From Proteromonas lacertae (Eukaryota; Sar; Bigyra; Opalinata; Proteromonadidae), in assembly GCA_002245135.1 (NCBI GenBank), contig NGBS01000600.1, positions 1-64,000 of the forward strand: a stretch of 64,000 bases of DNA, given 5' to 3'. Shown here piece by piece: positions 52,495 through 63,957 of this stretch. Under the pieces are notes generated by a model that had not been told where the DNA came from, did no database searches, and saw only the letters and a program-made list of their open reading frames with translations. How positions within the stretch are numbered: position 1 is the stretch's first letter; the number at the start of each line of letters is the position of its first letter. A program made the translations under genes and the position numbers.

Positions 52495-53300
52495 ATGAAA
52501 ATAAATGATGAAAAATATGAAACTATTGGAAAAGGTGGTTTTAGCAAAGTGTGCTTAGTAAGACATAATGGTTTAAAGCTAGCTAGAAAAGAAATTAAAA
52601 TAAAAGAAGGATATTTAGAGACAATAAAAAGGGAAATAAAGATTTTAGAAGAGTTGAGAGATCGAAATATCTTGATACTAAAAGATAGTGTAATAATTGA
52701 AGAAGAAAATATATGTTATATATACACAGAGTATTTAAAAAATGGTGATTTATGGAGAATAATATATGAAAAGAAAGTGAAAAAAGAAGATTTCTCAATT
52801 TATGTATATATTATTACAAATATGTTATATATAGGAGATATACAGTTACATGAGTGATTTAATAAATGGTTTAAAGTATATTCATAACAAAGGGATAATT
52901 CATCGAGATTTAAAACCCGGAAATATCTTAGTAGGAGATCATAATGAATTAATAATCAGTGATTTTGGTTTAGCAACTGAAAATGAAAATAGTGATGATG
53001 TATTGAAAGGAACTTATAATTATATGGCTCCTGAATTATATCAAACCAGCCCTCCTCCATATTCAACAGCAAGTGATATATTTTCATTGGGTTGTGTATT
53101 ATATGAATTATACACCTTAAGAATGGCTTTTGAAGGAAAGAACAAAAGAGAGATTATAAATAATATATTTTTAAAAGAAGAATTAGTTTTTACGAGAGTT
53201 AGTGGAGTTGAAATTCCTCAAATAGAAACATTAATAAAGCGTATGTTAGAGAAAGATGTAAATAAAAGAATAAAACTTGATGAAATAGAAGAAGAAATAA
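52495..53300 (+). other. Kinase domain 1 (catalytically complete)
   Basis: The Gly loop is 'GKGGFSKV'. An Lys lies in 'LARKEIKI', followed by 'HRDLKPGN', 'ISDFGLA' and 'YNYMAPEL'. A 31-nt intron (GTATAT...ATATAG) lies near 52809-52839, in phase 0 before 'EIYSYMSDLINGL'. All catalytic residues are present, so it should be active. It resembles NEK- or CAMK-type serine/threonine kinases. Confidence 0.85.
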
Positions 53301-56300
53301 ACAAAATATCAAACACTCCTCCTGTTCCTTCTGTAAGTGATTTATCATTTTCTTCACCATTAATATCTGAAGCTTCAACCGAATTAGCTAGTTTTTCATC
53401 ATATTATTCATTAATTTTATCGTTTTATTTAGAAGGTGGTTATGTAGAAGGTAAAACATTGAATGAAATCATTAAAATGAGCAATAAAGAATTCTTATCC
53501 TATTGGAAAATTGAATTAACAATTGTATAGTAATATATTTATTTATTTAAATCATAGGTGTTATTTCCTTCAATAAATCAAGAAAATCCTCCATATAGTG
53601 AAGAACATGCCAAAGAATTAATTAAGAACAAAGAAATATATCTAAAAGAATTACATATACTGATTGATTTAATTGATCATAACAACCTGGATACAATCAA
53701 CTCAATAATCAAGTTCTTATACTCAATAGAAGATGAAGAATATATTGAAAAACTTACAAAAATAAAAAAATACATTGAAAATTATACAAAAGGATGTGAA
53801 AGTTATAATTCAGTAAATATATTATCTATTATTTCTTTATAGAAGAATTATATAAGATCAATAGAATATCTTGTAACTGCTTTAAATGATTCATCTACAT
53901 ATAATGAAAAATTTAAATGCAAATTCAAAATTGGTGAAAGTTATCGAAATCTAGTATAAATTTTGTGTATAAATGAATGTATAGAATCAATTTAAAGAAT
54001 CTAAAGAGCGTTTTGAATCAGCATTAGTTTTTGCATTTACAAATAGAGAAAAATGTGATTGTTATTTAAATATTGGTTTGTGCAGTGCAAATGTTGAAGA
54101 ATATGAACAAGCTATAAAATATTTTAAAACTGCATTTGAGAATCTCTATGAATTAGAACATCTTAACCCTTTAGATGAAGAATCTTTGCAGTATATTAAC
54201 AGAATGAAATATTTATGTAACAACAATATAGCAATGTGTTATGGCAATCTAGTATAACCATAAAAATATTCATATTATAGGGTGATTTAAATAATTCACT
54301 AGAACATTTTAAGTCTGCATTCCAATTTACTTCTAAAAATGAAGAAAAATACGAATGTTGTTTCACTATCAGTAATTTTTATGAACTAACAGTATTATAC
54401 TTGATATAAATGATAATATAGAGAGAAATTAAAAAAGCAATTGAATATTTAGAATCTGCTTTAGACTTTGCTTCCACAAATGAAAAGATTTACTTATGCA
54501 ACTTTAGAATAGGTGTTTGTGATTTGAAGATTGTATGATTATAAACAATTAATATTATTATAGAGGGAATATGAAAAAGCAAAAGATTATTTTGAATCTG
54601 CATTAAATCTTGCATTAACAGATGAAGAGAATTATAGTTGCAGTTTAAATATTGGTTTATGCTATTTTAATATTGTATAGTAGTATCTAATTTACTTTTA
54701 TTATAGAAAGAGTATGAAAAATCATTAGATCATTATAAATCTGCATTAGGATTTGCAACTATAAAGAAACAAAAATATATGTGTTTTATGAATTTAGGTG
54801 ATTGTTATTTGGGTTTTGTATATATTTCAATTGTTTTATAATAGAATGATAATGAAAACTCATTTAATTGTATTACTTCGGCAATTGACTTTGCTGAATC
54901 AGATGAAGATAGATGCTTATATTATATATATATGTGTAAATATTTATTTAAACTAGGTAATATTGAAGAAGCTATAGATCAATACAATAATGCATTAGAA
55001 TTAGCTAAAAGTGATTATGAGAGATTTAGATGTAATAATGAAATGGGTAAATGCTATTTTGATATTGTATATATATGAATGTGATTATAATGAAAATAGA
55101 AAGATTATGAAGAATCAAAGAAATATTTGAATGAAGCAAGTAAATACATATCCAGTGTTGAAGATGAATTTCAAAGGATAGAATTTGAAGAAATGTTGAA
55201 AAAAGTGAATAATGGAACAAGTGGAGATACTTCTTCTTGTGATTCTAAAATTCTAAATTCTTATTTACGAGGTGGTTTTATAGAAGGTAAAACATTAAAA
55301 GAAAAAGGAGAAGGAGGTTTTAGCAAAGTGTGTTTAGTTGAACATAATGGTTTAAAGCTACATAGAAAAGAAATTAAAATAAAAGAAGGATATTTAGAGA
55401 CAATAAAAAGGGAAATAAAGATTTTAGAAGAGTTGAGAGATCGAAATATCTTGATACTAAAAGATAGTGTAATAATTGAAGAAGAAAATATATGTTATAT
55501 ATACACAGAGTATTTAAAAAATGGTGATTTATGGAAGCTGATAGATAAAAAGAAGAAAAGTAAAGAAGATTTCTCAGTAAATGTATATGTGATGATATAT
55601 TAATGATATTTAGGAAATGATGATGTATATGAAAGATTTAATAAATGGTTTAAAGTATATTCATAACAAAGGGATAATTCATCGAGATTTAAAACCCGGA
55701 AATATCTTAGTAGGAGATCATAATGAATTAATAATCAGTGATTTTGGTTTAGCAACTGAAAATGAAAATAGTGATGATGTATTGAAAGGAACTTATAATT
55801 ATATGGCTCCTGAATTATATCAAACCAGCCCTCCTCCATATTCAACAGCAAGTGATATATTTTCATTGGGTTGTGTATTATATGAATTATACACCTTAAG
55901 AATGGCTTTTGAAGGAAAGAACAAAAGAGAGATTATAAATAATATATTTTCAAGAGCAGAATTAGATTTTTCGAAAATAAGAGGTGAAAGAATACCTGAA
56001 ATAGAAACATTAATAATGCGAATGTTAGAGAAAGATGTAAATAAAAGAATAAAACTTGATGAAATTGAAGAAAAAATCAGATTATTGTCTTTTACAAATG
56101 GTGAAAATCAATTAAATGAAAATGAAACATTATCTCTTTCTTCATCATATTCATCTCATTTTTCCTTTTATGAATATTTTTCTATTATTATTATTTTCTA
56201 TTTAGAAGGTGGTTGTATAGCAGGTGAAACATTAAAAGAAATAAGTGAAATGAGTGAAGAAGAATTCAATTCATTTTGGAGAGATAAATATTCATCTGTA

Positions 56301-58445
56301 TATTTATTTCTCTATTATTACAATAGATATTTTTTCCATCAATCAATCAAGAAAATCCTCCATATACTAAAGAAGATGCAGTTGAATTAAAAAATAATAA
56401 AGATAAATTTCTAAATGAATTACATAAAGTAATTGATTTAATTGAAAATAACAACGAACATCTAATCAACTCAATAATGAATTTCTTAGACTCAATAGAA
56501 GATAGAGAATATATGGAGAAACTTTGTTATAATCATCAATCCCTTACTTTAGTTTTCTATTTAGAAAATGGTTGTATAGCAGGTAAATCATTAAAAGAAA
56601 TAAGTGAAATGAGTGAAGAAGAATTCAATTTATTTTGGAAAGATGAATATTCATCTGTATATTTATTTCTCTATTATTATAATAGTTGTTATTTCCTTCA
56701 ATAAATCAAGATGGTCGACTATTTTCATTAAAAGATTCAAAAGTATTAAAAATTAATAAACATTTATATTTGGATGATTTAATGAGAGTTATTAATTTAC
56801 TCATCAACAGAAATATGAATTATAATAAATTAGTCATATTAGAGTTTTACAAAATAATTAATGAGATTATAGATGATGATAAAACAATTGAAAATTATGT
56901 AGATGGTATTTTATTCTCATATATACCATCTGATTCTATAGTATTTATGTTAATTATTATATTTTTAACAGGTAAAAGAAAGAGTAAAAATGAGTAGAAA
57001 TGAGATAGATTTAGTTGTACAACATAAAAATGACATAAAGAAAGTTAAAGTGATAAATATTGAAGGAATAAAAGAAGATAATATAATCAATATTTGTGAG
57101 GATTACTCTTTATTGGTAGAATATTCTTCATCATTCATATATCCTTCAAGAATATTTCAGTTTAGAGGTGTGGGTGAGTATATGATAATATATAGAGAAT
57201 ATTATTACACTGATTTAGAGGAGGTAATACATAATAAATCATTATCAAGAAGTGATATATTTAGTGTATTATGTTCAGTATGTGATATATTAATAGTATT
57301 AAATGAATATGTTTTAGAAGTTGGTAATTTAAAGAGTAGTAACATACTATATGATAATTATGGTGAAATAAAACTATGTGACTTATGTATGAATTTAATA
57401 AGAAAAATAGAAGATATGAGAATATATGATATCTGCTTCAAAACCCCAGAAGAGTTAAATGGTTTAGAATGTAATGATAAAAGTGTGATTTGGTCAATTG
57501 GCTGTATATTATATGAGATGATAAACAAGAAATTACCATTTAATGAAGATGATAATATGAATAAAACAAAAGAGAATATTATGAGATGTAAATACAGTTT
57601 AGATGTAGAATGTGATGAGATGATGAAACAAATAATAGAAAGAATGTTAAAAGTGAAGAGTGAGGATAGATTGAGTTTAAAAGAGTTGAGAAAAGAAATG
57701 AAAAAAATGAATGAGATATTAAGAGATGAAGATAGTAATTTGATGATATTAAGTGATAAAAAACAGGTTCTATTCAATAATGATAAAAATATTGTTACAA
57801 TGCCAATAATATATCCACCAGAGTATTATATAGAATGTGATAAATATGACAGTATATATAATATATTATTAAATATAATAATAATCTTCCAATAGATATT
57901 AGAGATCATTTTATAGAATTATATAATAATAAACCAAATGAAAGAGTATTATCTATTTTATTAGTGATGAAGTTATACAAATGGGATTATTCAATCCAAG
58001 ATAAAGTGAAATTTCAAATTCATCACCTATGTAAAGAAAGAGGTAGAAATTGTTATTTAGATAGAATTATATTTGATATTTATACTTACGATAATGATAA
58101 GGACATAATCGAAATTGATTCTGAATGTATTTGTTTATGTGAAAAAGGCATGAATTATTTCTTCAGAATATTGAAACTTATTAATCCAATAAAACTCAAT
58201 TTTGGTATAAATTTGATTAATTATATTGATTTAGGTGTTAATCTTCCAGTGAATAATCAACTATTATTTGGGTCATATTTTTCTTTACTACCAAATATAC
58301 GAGAGTTGAATTTTCATAATTGTCATATTAATACAAAGTTTATAGAATCTTTTGTAAAATCCTTACAGTTTATGAAATTAAAACATGTAGATTTTCGATG
58401 TATTTATTTTTCTTTTTCTTTTTCTTTTTCTTTTTCTTTTTCTTT

Positions 58446-58477
<32 letters not shown>

Positions 58478-61400
58478 TTTCTTTTTCTTTTTCTTTTTCT
58501 ATATTGTTATGAAATAGTCAATCCAATTGGTCCAATTGGTTTTAGATTATTACTTCCCTATTTACATTTATTAATAAACAAGAATAATAAATTAAATCTT
58601 GAAAGAATGAGTTTAAATGATGAATCAATGATGTTACTATCAGAAGAATTATATAAATATCCATACATTGAAAAGATCAATATAGAGAATAATAAGAACA
58701 TTCATATAGAAGGATTAAAACAACTATTTTCAGTATTTTCCTATTCAAAAATAGAATATGATACAAATGGAATTAATTTGAAAGATGTTATAGGAGATGA
58801 TAATCATCAAGAAGATTTGGATGAAGTGAATATAGATAGAGTAAAAGATAATAGGAATATAAAGATGCAAAAAGATATAATTGAAAATGTAGTTTTTAAT
58901 TCTCCTTTATCACCTTCTTCTCATATTAATAATCCTCCTCACAGTCATTCATCATCGCCAATAGATAATTCATCCTATCCAGCATATGATCGTACAATAA
59001 TTTTGTCATTCTATTTAAATTGTGGATTAATAAATAAAAGATCTTTGAAAGAAATAGCTGAAATGAACAGTAAAGAATTGTCATACTTTTGGAATGACGA
59101 TTTAATACCTGTATATTCTGTATTTGTAATGCATAATAGATGTTCTTTCCTTCAATCAATCAAAAAGAACCTCCATATACTCAAGAAGACGCAACAGTCT
59201 TAAAGAATAAAAAAGATAAATTTCTAAATGAATTACATAAAGTAATTGATTTAATTGAAAATAACAACAAAGATCTAGTTAATTCAATAATCAAGTTCTT
59301 ATACTCAATAGAAGATGAAGAATATATCGAAAAACTTACAAAAATAAAAAAATACATTGAAAATTATACAAAAGGATGTGAAAGTTATAATTCAGTAAAT
59401 ATATTATCTATTATTTCTTTATAGAAGAATTATATAAGATCAATAGAATATCTTGTAACTGCTTTAAATGATTCATCTACATATAATGAAAAATTTAAAT
59501 GCAAATTCAAAATTGGTGAAAGTTATCGAAATCTAGTATAAATTTTGTGTATAAATGAATGTATAGAATCAATTTAAAGAATCTAAAGAGCGTTTTGAAT
59601 CAGCATTAGTTTTTGCATTTACAAATAGAGAAAAATGTGATTGTTATTTAAATATTGGTTTGTGCAGTGCAAATGTTGAAGAATATGAACAAGCTATAAA
59701 ATATTTTAAAACTGCATTTGAGAATCTCCTATGAATTAGAACATCTTAACCCTTTAGATGAAGAATCTTTGCAGTATATTAACAGAATGAAATATTTATG
59801 TAACAACAATATAGCAATGTGTTATGGCAATCTAGTATAACCATAAAAATATTCATATTATAGGGTGATTTTAATGATTCACTTAGAACATTTTAAGTCT
59901 GCATTACAATTCACTTCTAAAAATGAAGAAAAATACGAATGTTGTTTTCACTATCAGTAATTTTTATGAACTAACAGTATTATACTTGATATAAATGATA
60001 ATATAGAGAGAAATTAAAAAAGCAATTGAATATTTAGAATCTGCTTTAGACTTTGCTTCCACAAATGAAAAGATTTACTTTATGCAACTTTAGAATAGGT
60101 GTTTGTGATTTGAAGATTGTATGATTATAAACAATTAATATTATTATAGAGGGAATATGAAAAAGCAAAAGATTATTTTGAATCTGCATTAAATCTTGCA
60201 TTAACAGATGAAGAGAATTATAGTTGCAGTTTAAATATTGGTTTATGCTATTTTAATATTGTATAGTAGTATCTAATTTACTTTTATTATAGAAAGAGTA
60301 TGAAAAATCATTAGATCATTATAAATCTGCATTAGGATTTGCAACTATAAAGAAACAAAAATATATGTGTTTTATGAATTTAGGTGATTGTTATTTGGGT
60401 TTTGTATATATTTCAATTGTTTTATAATAGAATGATAATGAAAACTCATTTAATTGTATTACTTCGGCAATTGACTTTGCTGAATCAGATGAAGATAGAT
60501 GCTTATATTATATATATATGTGTAAATATTTATTTAAACTAGGTAATATTGAAGAAGCTATAGATCAATACAATAATGCATTAGAATTAGCTAAAAGTGA
60601 TTATGAGAGATTTAGATGTAATAATGAAATGGGTAAATGCTATTTTGATATTGTATATATATGAATGTGATTATAATGAAAATAGAAAGATTATGAAGAA
60701 TCAAAGAAATATTTGAATGAAGCAAGTAAATACATATCCAGTGTTGAAGATGAATTTCAAAGGATAGAATTTGAAGAAATGTTGAAAAAAGTGAATAATG
60801 GAACAAGTGGAGATACTTCTTTTTGTAATTTTCAAATTGTCAATTTCTATTTGCATAATGGATGTATAGGAAATAAAACATTAAAAGAAGTAAGTGAAAT
60901 GGATGAAGAACAATTCAGTTGGTTTTGGGATGATGATTATTTATCTGTATATTATATTATTATATATTTATCTACTTCATTATAGATATTATTCCCTTCA
61001 ATTAATCAAGAATATCCTGCATTTTCATTAGAGGATTCTAAAGTTTTAAAATCAAATAAAGACAAGTTTTTACCATATTTAATGAAAATAGTCAGTTTAC
61101 TGATAAAAAGAAATGATGATGTGAAAGAAAAGAAATCGTTAATTGCTGAAAGAATGAATGGTGAATCAATAATAAACATTAAAGAATTATTAGTAGATAT
61201 AGAAATTCCAGAATTAATAAAGTATATAAAAAGTAAATATGGCGAAGTGAATCTGAGTAATATTGGATTAGATGATGTGTTATTTAAATCATTCATTTCG
61301 TTGAGATCAAATGAATTGAAAGAAATAGAAGTTTTTGATATAAGCAGTATAAATTAATTATTTTAATATTACATAGATAATAATCTAACATATAAAAGTA

Positions 61401-63957
61401 TTCAAACACTTATAAATAGTTTATCATTTTTCACCAATGTTAAAGAAGTTCAATTATTTGGTAATAGAATAGGAGATTTAGGGATGCTTGTATTATCTCC
61501 ACATTTGAATTTACTAAAAGTGTTATTATGATAAAATAAACTGCAGTAGTATAATTGATATGATTTTAATATGAAATAGAAATGGGATTATCATCGATTG
61601 GATTAAGATATTTAGTGGATGGATTGAAGAATAGTCATGAAAAGATAATACTTGATATAAGTGAAAATAATATTGATTCAGATGGAATAGAATACTTGAT
61701 GAATAATATGAAAGAAAATGACAATATTGAAAAGTTATTAATTCATGGTATATTTTTATATTTATATTATAATAAACAATAGATAATCCAATTAAAGATA
61801 TTGGATTTGATTTATTGTTAGAGAAGTTGAATATGTTAGTTTATTGTCATGAAATGGATTTGAGTAATATAATAATAAATGATGAAAGTGTGTTATTATT
61901 AACAAACCAAATATATTCAATAAAAAGATGTTATACAATAAATATGAATGGAAATGGTGTAAGTATGAATAGATTAAAATCAATATGTTCAAAATCATTA
62001 GAAAGTGAAGAATATCCATTTATTGAGATGAAATGTAAAGACTGGAGAAATGAAGAATTAGAATCTTATTTGAATTATTGTATAAAGAAGAAGAGAAGAG
62101 ATAATAGAAGATATGATTTTTCAAATTTAACACTCAATGATTCACATATGTCCTTAATAAAGCAGATGAAATATTCCGAGATTGATTTATCAAATAATGA
62201 TATTAGTAGTAAAGGATTAAGAGAATTAACAAATTCTTTTACAAGACAATCAATATTTGTTTCAATCCATAACAATGAAATTGGAGATGAAGGAGTAGAA
62301 ATAATATGCAAATATATTGACAAATTTGTAGAAAGAGATGAAAAAGAAAATCCCAAATCATTAAATCTATGTAGTATATATTTAATCATGAAATATAATC
62401 ATATATATTTGAATAGAAATAGGAATGAGTGAGAAAGGATTAAGAATGTTAATAGAAAGATTAAGAGACTATTATCCATTGAAAGAAATAAATCTAGAAA
62501 GTAATAAATTTAGTGATAAAAAATCAGAGTTTGAAAGAATAAAAAGTGATAGAAAATTAAATACAGAATATAATAAAGAAAGAATGAATATACTATTATC
62601 TAATTATAGCGGAGGGGGAAATAATGGTGGAAGAAGATTAGGTGGTGGTGGAAAAATGGGAAATGGAAATGGAAATGGAGGTGATGGAAATAGAACAGCT
62701 TTATTTTATACTAATTATTCACCAGCTCTTCCTTCAAGTAAATCTTTTTATTTATACAATGCTCCTCTTCAGTATAAAACATTAACAGAAATAAGTGATA
62801 TGGATTTTGAAGAATTTAATATGTATTGGAGAGATAAATTTTTATATGTATTTAGATAATATGTTTAAGTTAATATAATAGGTATTATTTCCAACAATTG
62901 ATCAAGATGATCCAAAATTTCCAATAGAAGATTCAATTGAATTAATAAACCAGAAAGATAAATTCATTGGATGTATAAGAAAGATATTTAATTTATTGAA
63001 GAAAGAAAATGAAGGCAGAAAAGAAAACCATTTATTTATAATCGAATTATACAAATTTATTTCAAAGAATATTAACAGTAAAGAAAAAACAAAGAACTTC
63101 TTAATTGATGATATTATATTTACATATCTAATATGTCCAACTCTAGTATTTTTATTGTTTTAATAGTATAGATAAAATCAGGATTAAACAAAAATAGTAA
63201 TGAAACAGATTTACAACTCCAATTTGAAAGAAAAAATAAAATAATGAAAATAATAAATGTTGAAAAAATAAAAAAAAATAGGAGAAATGATTTTACAATA
63301 AAAAACAGTCTGTTGTGTAAGTATTGTAATACTAATACCTGCCAATTTAGTGTTTTTGAATTGAGTGTTAAAGGTGGATATATGTTAGTGTGGAGAGATT
63401 TTTATAATAGAGATTTAAAGAGAATGAATAAATTAAATCTGGATATTTCATTTATTGTTTTAGAATCAGTAAAATTATGCAAAATTTTAATATCTTTACA
63501 AAGTAAAAGAATGATAATATACAATTTAAAAACATCTAATATAATAATTGATAATGATGGTAAACTAAAACTATGTGATTTGTTTCTTAATAATTTACGA
63601 TATTCAGATGATTTAACAATCGAAGATATCTGTTATAAAAGCCCTGAAGAATTATGCGGATATGAGTGTAATGATAAAAGCATAATTTGGATTTTAGGTT
63701 GTATATTATATGAAATATTAACCTATAAATTACCATTTAATAAAGAAGATAATATCGAAAAAACAAAAGATAATATAAGGAGATGTAGATATGAAGAAGA
63801 TTTATTAAATAATAATTTGATGAAAGAAGTAATAAGTGAAATTTTTGTTATTAAGTATGTAAATAGAATAAGTTTAGAAGATTTGAAAAATAAAATGGAG
63901 AGTATATTTGATTCTACATTAAAAATAGTTGATAATTACAATGTAGTTAATATTTGA
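52495..63957 (+). CDS. Modular multi-kinase / TPR / LRR / FYL-SINQ gene (one gene or fused array)
   Basis: From ATG 52495 ('MKINDEKYETIGKGGFSKV') to the stop at 63957 I can join exons continuously with phase-consistent introns, nearly all 26-59 nt. No intergenic gap or strong internal start is seen. Order: kinase 1, FYL-SINQ 1, TPR block 1, kinase 2, FYL-SINQ 2 and 3, pseudokinase A, LRRs, FYL-SINQ 4, TPR block 2, FYL-SINQ 5, LRRs, FYL-SINQ 6, pseudokinase B. The protein would be about 3,400 aa. Frame lesions (one extra base each) occur in TPR block 2 near 59729, 59882, 59947 and 60079, and at an A-run near 61528. If those are real, the product ends in TPR block 2. It could equally be two or three tandem genes whose boundaries are not visible. 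The role is probably signalling or assembly scaffold. Confidence 0.55.
53415..53812 (+). other. FYL-SINQ module 1
   Basis: The first half is 'LSFYLEGGYVEGKTLNEI', ending near 'WKIELTI'. After a 33-nt intron the second half is 'VLFPSINQENPPYSEEHAK', then a helical segment. It is the first of six copies of this unnamed module. Confidence 0.6.
53843..55220 (+). repeat. TPR block 1, mostly one repeat per exon (intact copy)
   Basis: The TPR-like units start 'NYIRSIEYLVTALND', 'NQFKESKERFESALVFA', 'GDLNNSLEHFKSAFQFT', 'REIKKAIEYLESALDFA', 'REYEKAKDYFESALNLA', 'KEYEKSLDHYKSALGFA', 'NDNENSFNCITSAIDFA' and 'KDYEESKKYLNEASKYI'; extra repeats lie inside the longer exons. Phase-0 introns of about 27-33 nt follow each exon. 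All exons are open. Confidence 0.8.
55235..56085 (+). other. Truncated FYL half fused to kinase domain 2
   Basis: 'NSYLRGGFIEGKTLKE', an FYL half, runs straight into 'KGEGGFSKVCLVEHNG', the Gly loop of a kinase that is otherwise almost identical to kinase 1 in DNA and protein (52,530-53,290). This looks like a recombination joint that replaced the rest of the module and the kinase's own N-terminus. Catalytic residues are complete. Confidence 0.8.
56190..56530 (+). other. FYL-SINQ module 2
   Basis: 'IIFYLEGGCIAGETLKEISE' and '...FWRDKYSS', then a 29-nt intron (GTATAT...CAATAG), then 'IFFPSINQENPPYTKEDA'. The intron phase and position match the other copies. Confidence 0.65.
56555..56944 (+). 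other. FYL-SINQ module 3
   Basis: 'LVFYLENGCIAGKSLKEISE' and '...FWKDEYSS', then a 29-nt intron almost identical to that of module 2, then 'LLFPSINQDGRLFSLKDS' and a helical segment. It ends at the intron before pseudokinase A. Confidence 0.65.
56970..58820 (+). other. Pseudokinase A plus linker and LRRs
   Basis: 'VKERVKMSRNEIDLVVQHK' starts after an intron ending CAG. The kinase-like fold has 'EVGNLKSSNILYD' in place of the HRD loop and 'KLCDLCMN' in place of DFG, so it is a pseudokinase. A linker and RI-type LRRs follow. It is closely related to the minus-strand gene at 23.3-26.6 kb, with 'ECNDKSVIWSIGCILYEM' shared. Confidence 0.7.
58400..58517 (+). repeat. 118-nt intron expanded by a TTTTTC microsatellite
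   Basis: This intron starts GTATTT and ends GAAATAG, and the exons join as 'KHVDFR' to 'FNPIGPIGF'. The paralogous intron on the other strand (near 25070-25101) is only about 32 nt. About 90 nt (58411-58500) consist of CTTTTT hexamers with one long T-run. The polypyrimidine-like repeat inflates the intron about fourfold without breaking the splice sites. Confidence 0.75.
58990..59394 (+). other. FYL-SINQ module 4
   Basis: 'ILSFYLNCGLINKRSLKEIA' and '...FWNDDLIP', then a 29-nt intron, then 'MFFPSINQKEPPYTQEDA'. The 3' part is nearly identical to that of module 1, because the block duplication begins inside it. Confidence 0.65.
59284..60820 (+). repeat. Second copy of the TPR block, with four single-base insertions
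   Basis: It is nearly identical to 53,702-55,234, offset by 5,582 bp at its start and 5,586 at its end. The four extra bases are one C near 59729 ('CTCCTATG' for 'CTCTATG') and three T's near 59882, 59947 and 60079. Each shifts the frame; the first produces CTA TGA. A handful of substitutions is also present. All introns are conserved. Confidence 0.9.
60837..61110 (+). other. FYL-SINQ module 5
   Basis: 'IVNFYLHNGCIGNKTLKEVS' and '...FWDDDYLS', then a 39-nt intron (GTATAT...TTATAG), then 'ILFPSINQEYPAFSLEDS'. It leads directly into the LRR region. Confidence 0.65.
61180..62540 (+). other. LRR region (RI type)
   Basis: Repeats include 'VNLSNIGLDDVLFKSFISL', 'LFGNRIGDLGMLVLSPHL', 'ILDISENNIDSDGIEYLM' and 'IDLSNNDISSKGLRELTNS'. 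Introns split the exons in the same places as in the minus-strand paralogue. An extra A in an A-run near 61528 breaks the frame before 'KINCS'. The region ends with a Gly/Asn-rich stretch at 62600-62690. Confidence 0.75.
62740..63145 (+). other. FYL-SINQ module 6
   Basis: 'SFYLYNAPLQYKTLTEISDM' and '...YWRDKFLY', then a 34-nt intron, then 'VLFPTIDQDDPKFPIEDS'. It is the most diverged copy but keeps the phase-0 intron. Confidence 0.6.
63172..63957 (+). other. Pseudokinase B
   Basis: It starts after a 26-nt intron (63146-63171) with 'IKSGLNKNSNETDLQL'. 'IYNLKTSNIIID' replaces the HRD loop and 'KLCDLFLN' replaces DFG. No catalytic Asp is present in either, so it is a pseudokinase of the same class as A. 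The gene stops at 63957. Confidence 0.75.
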
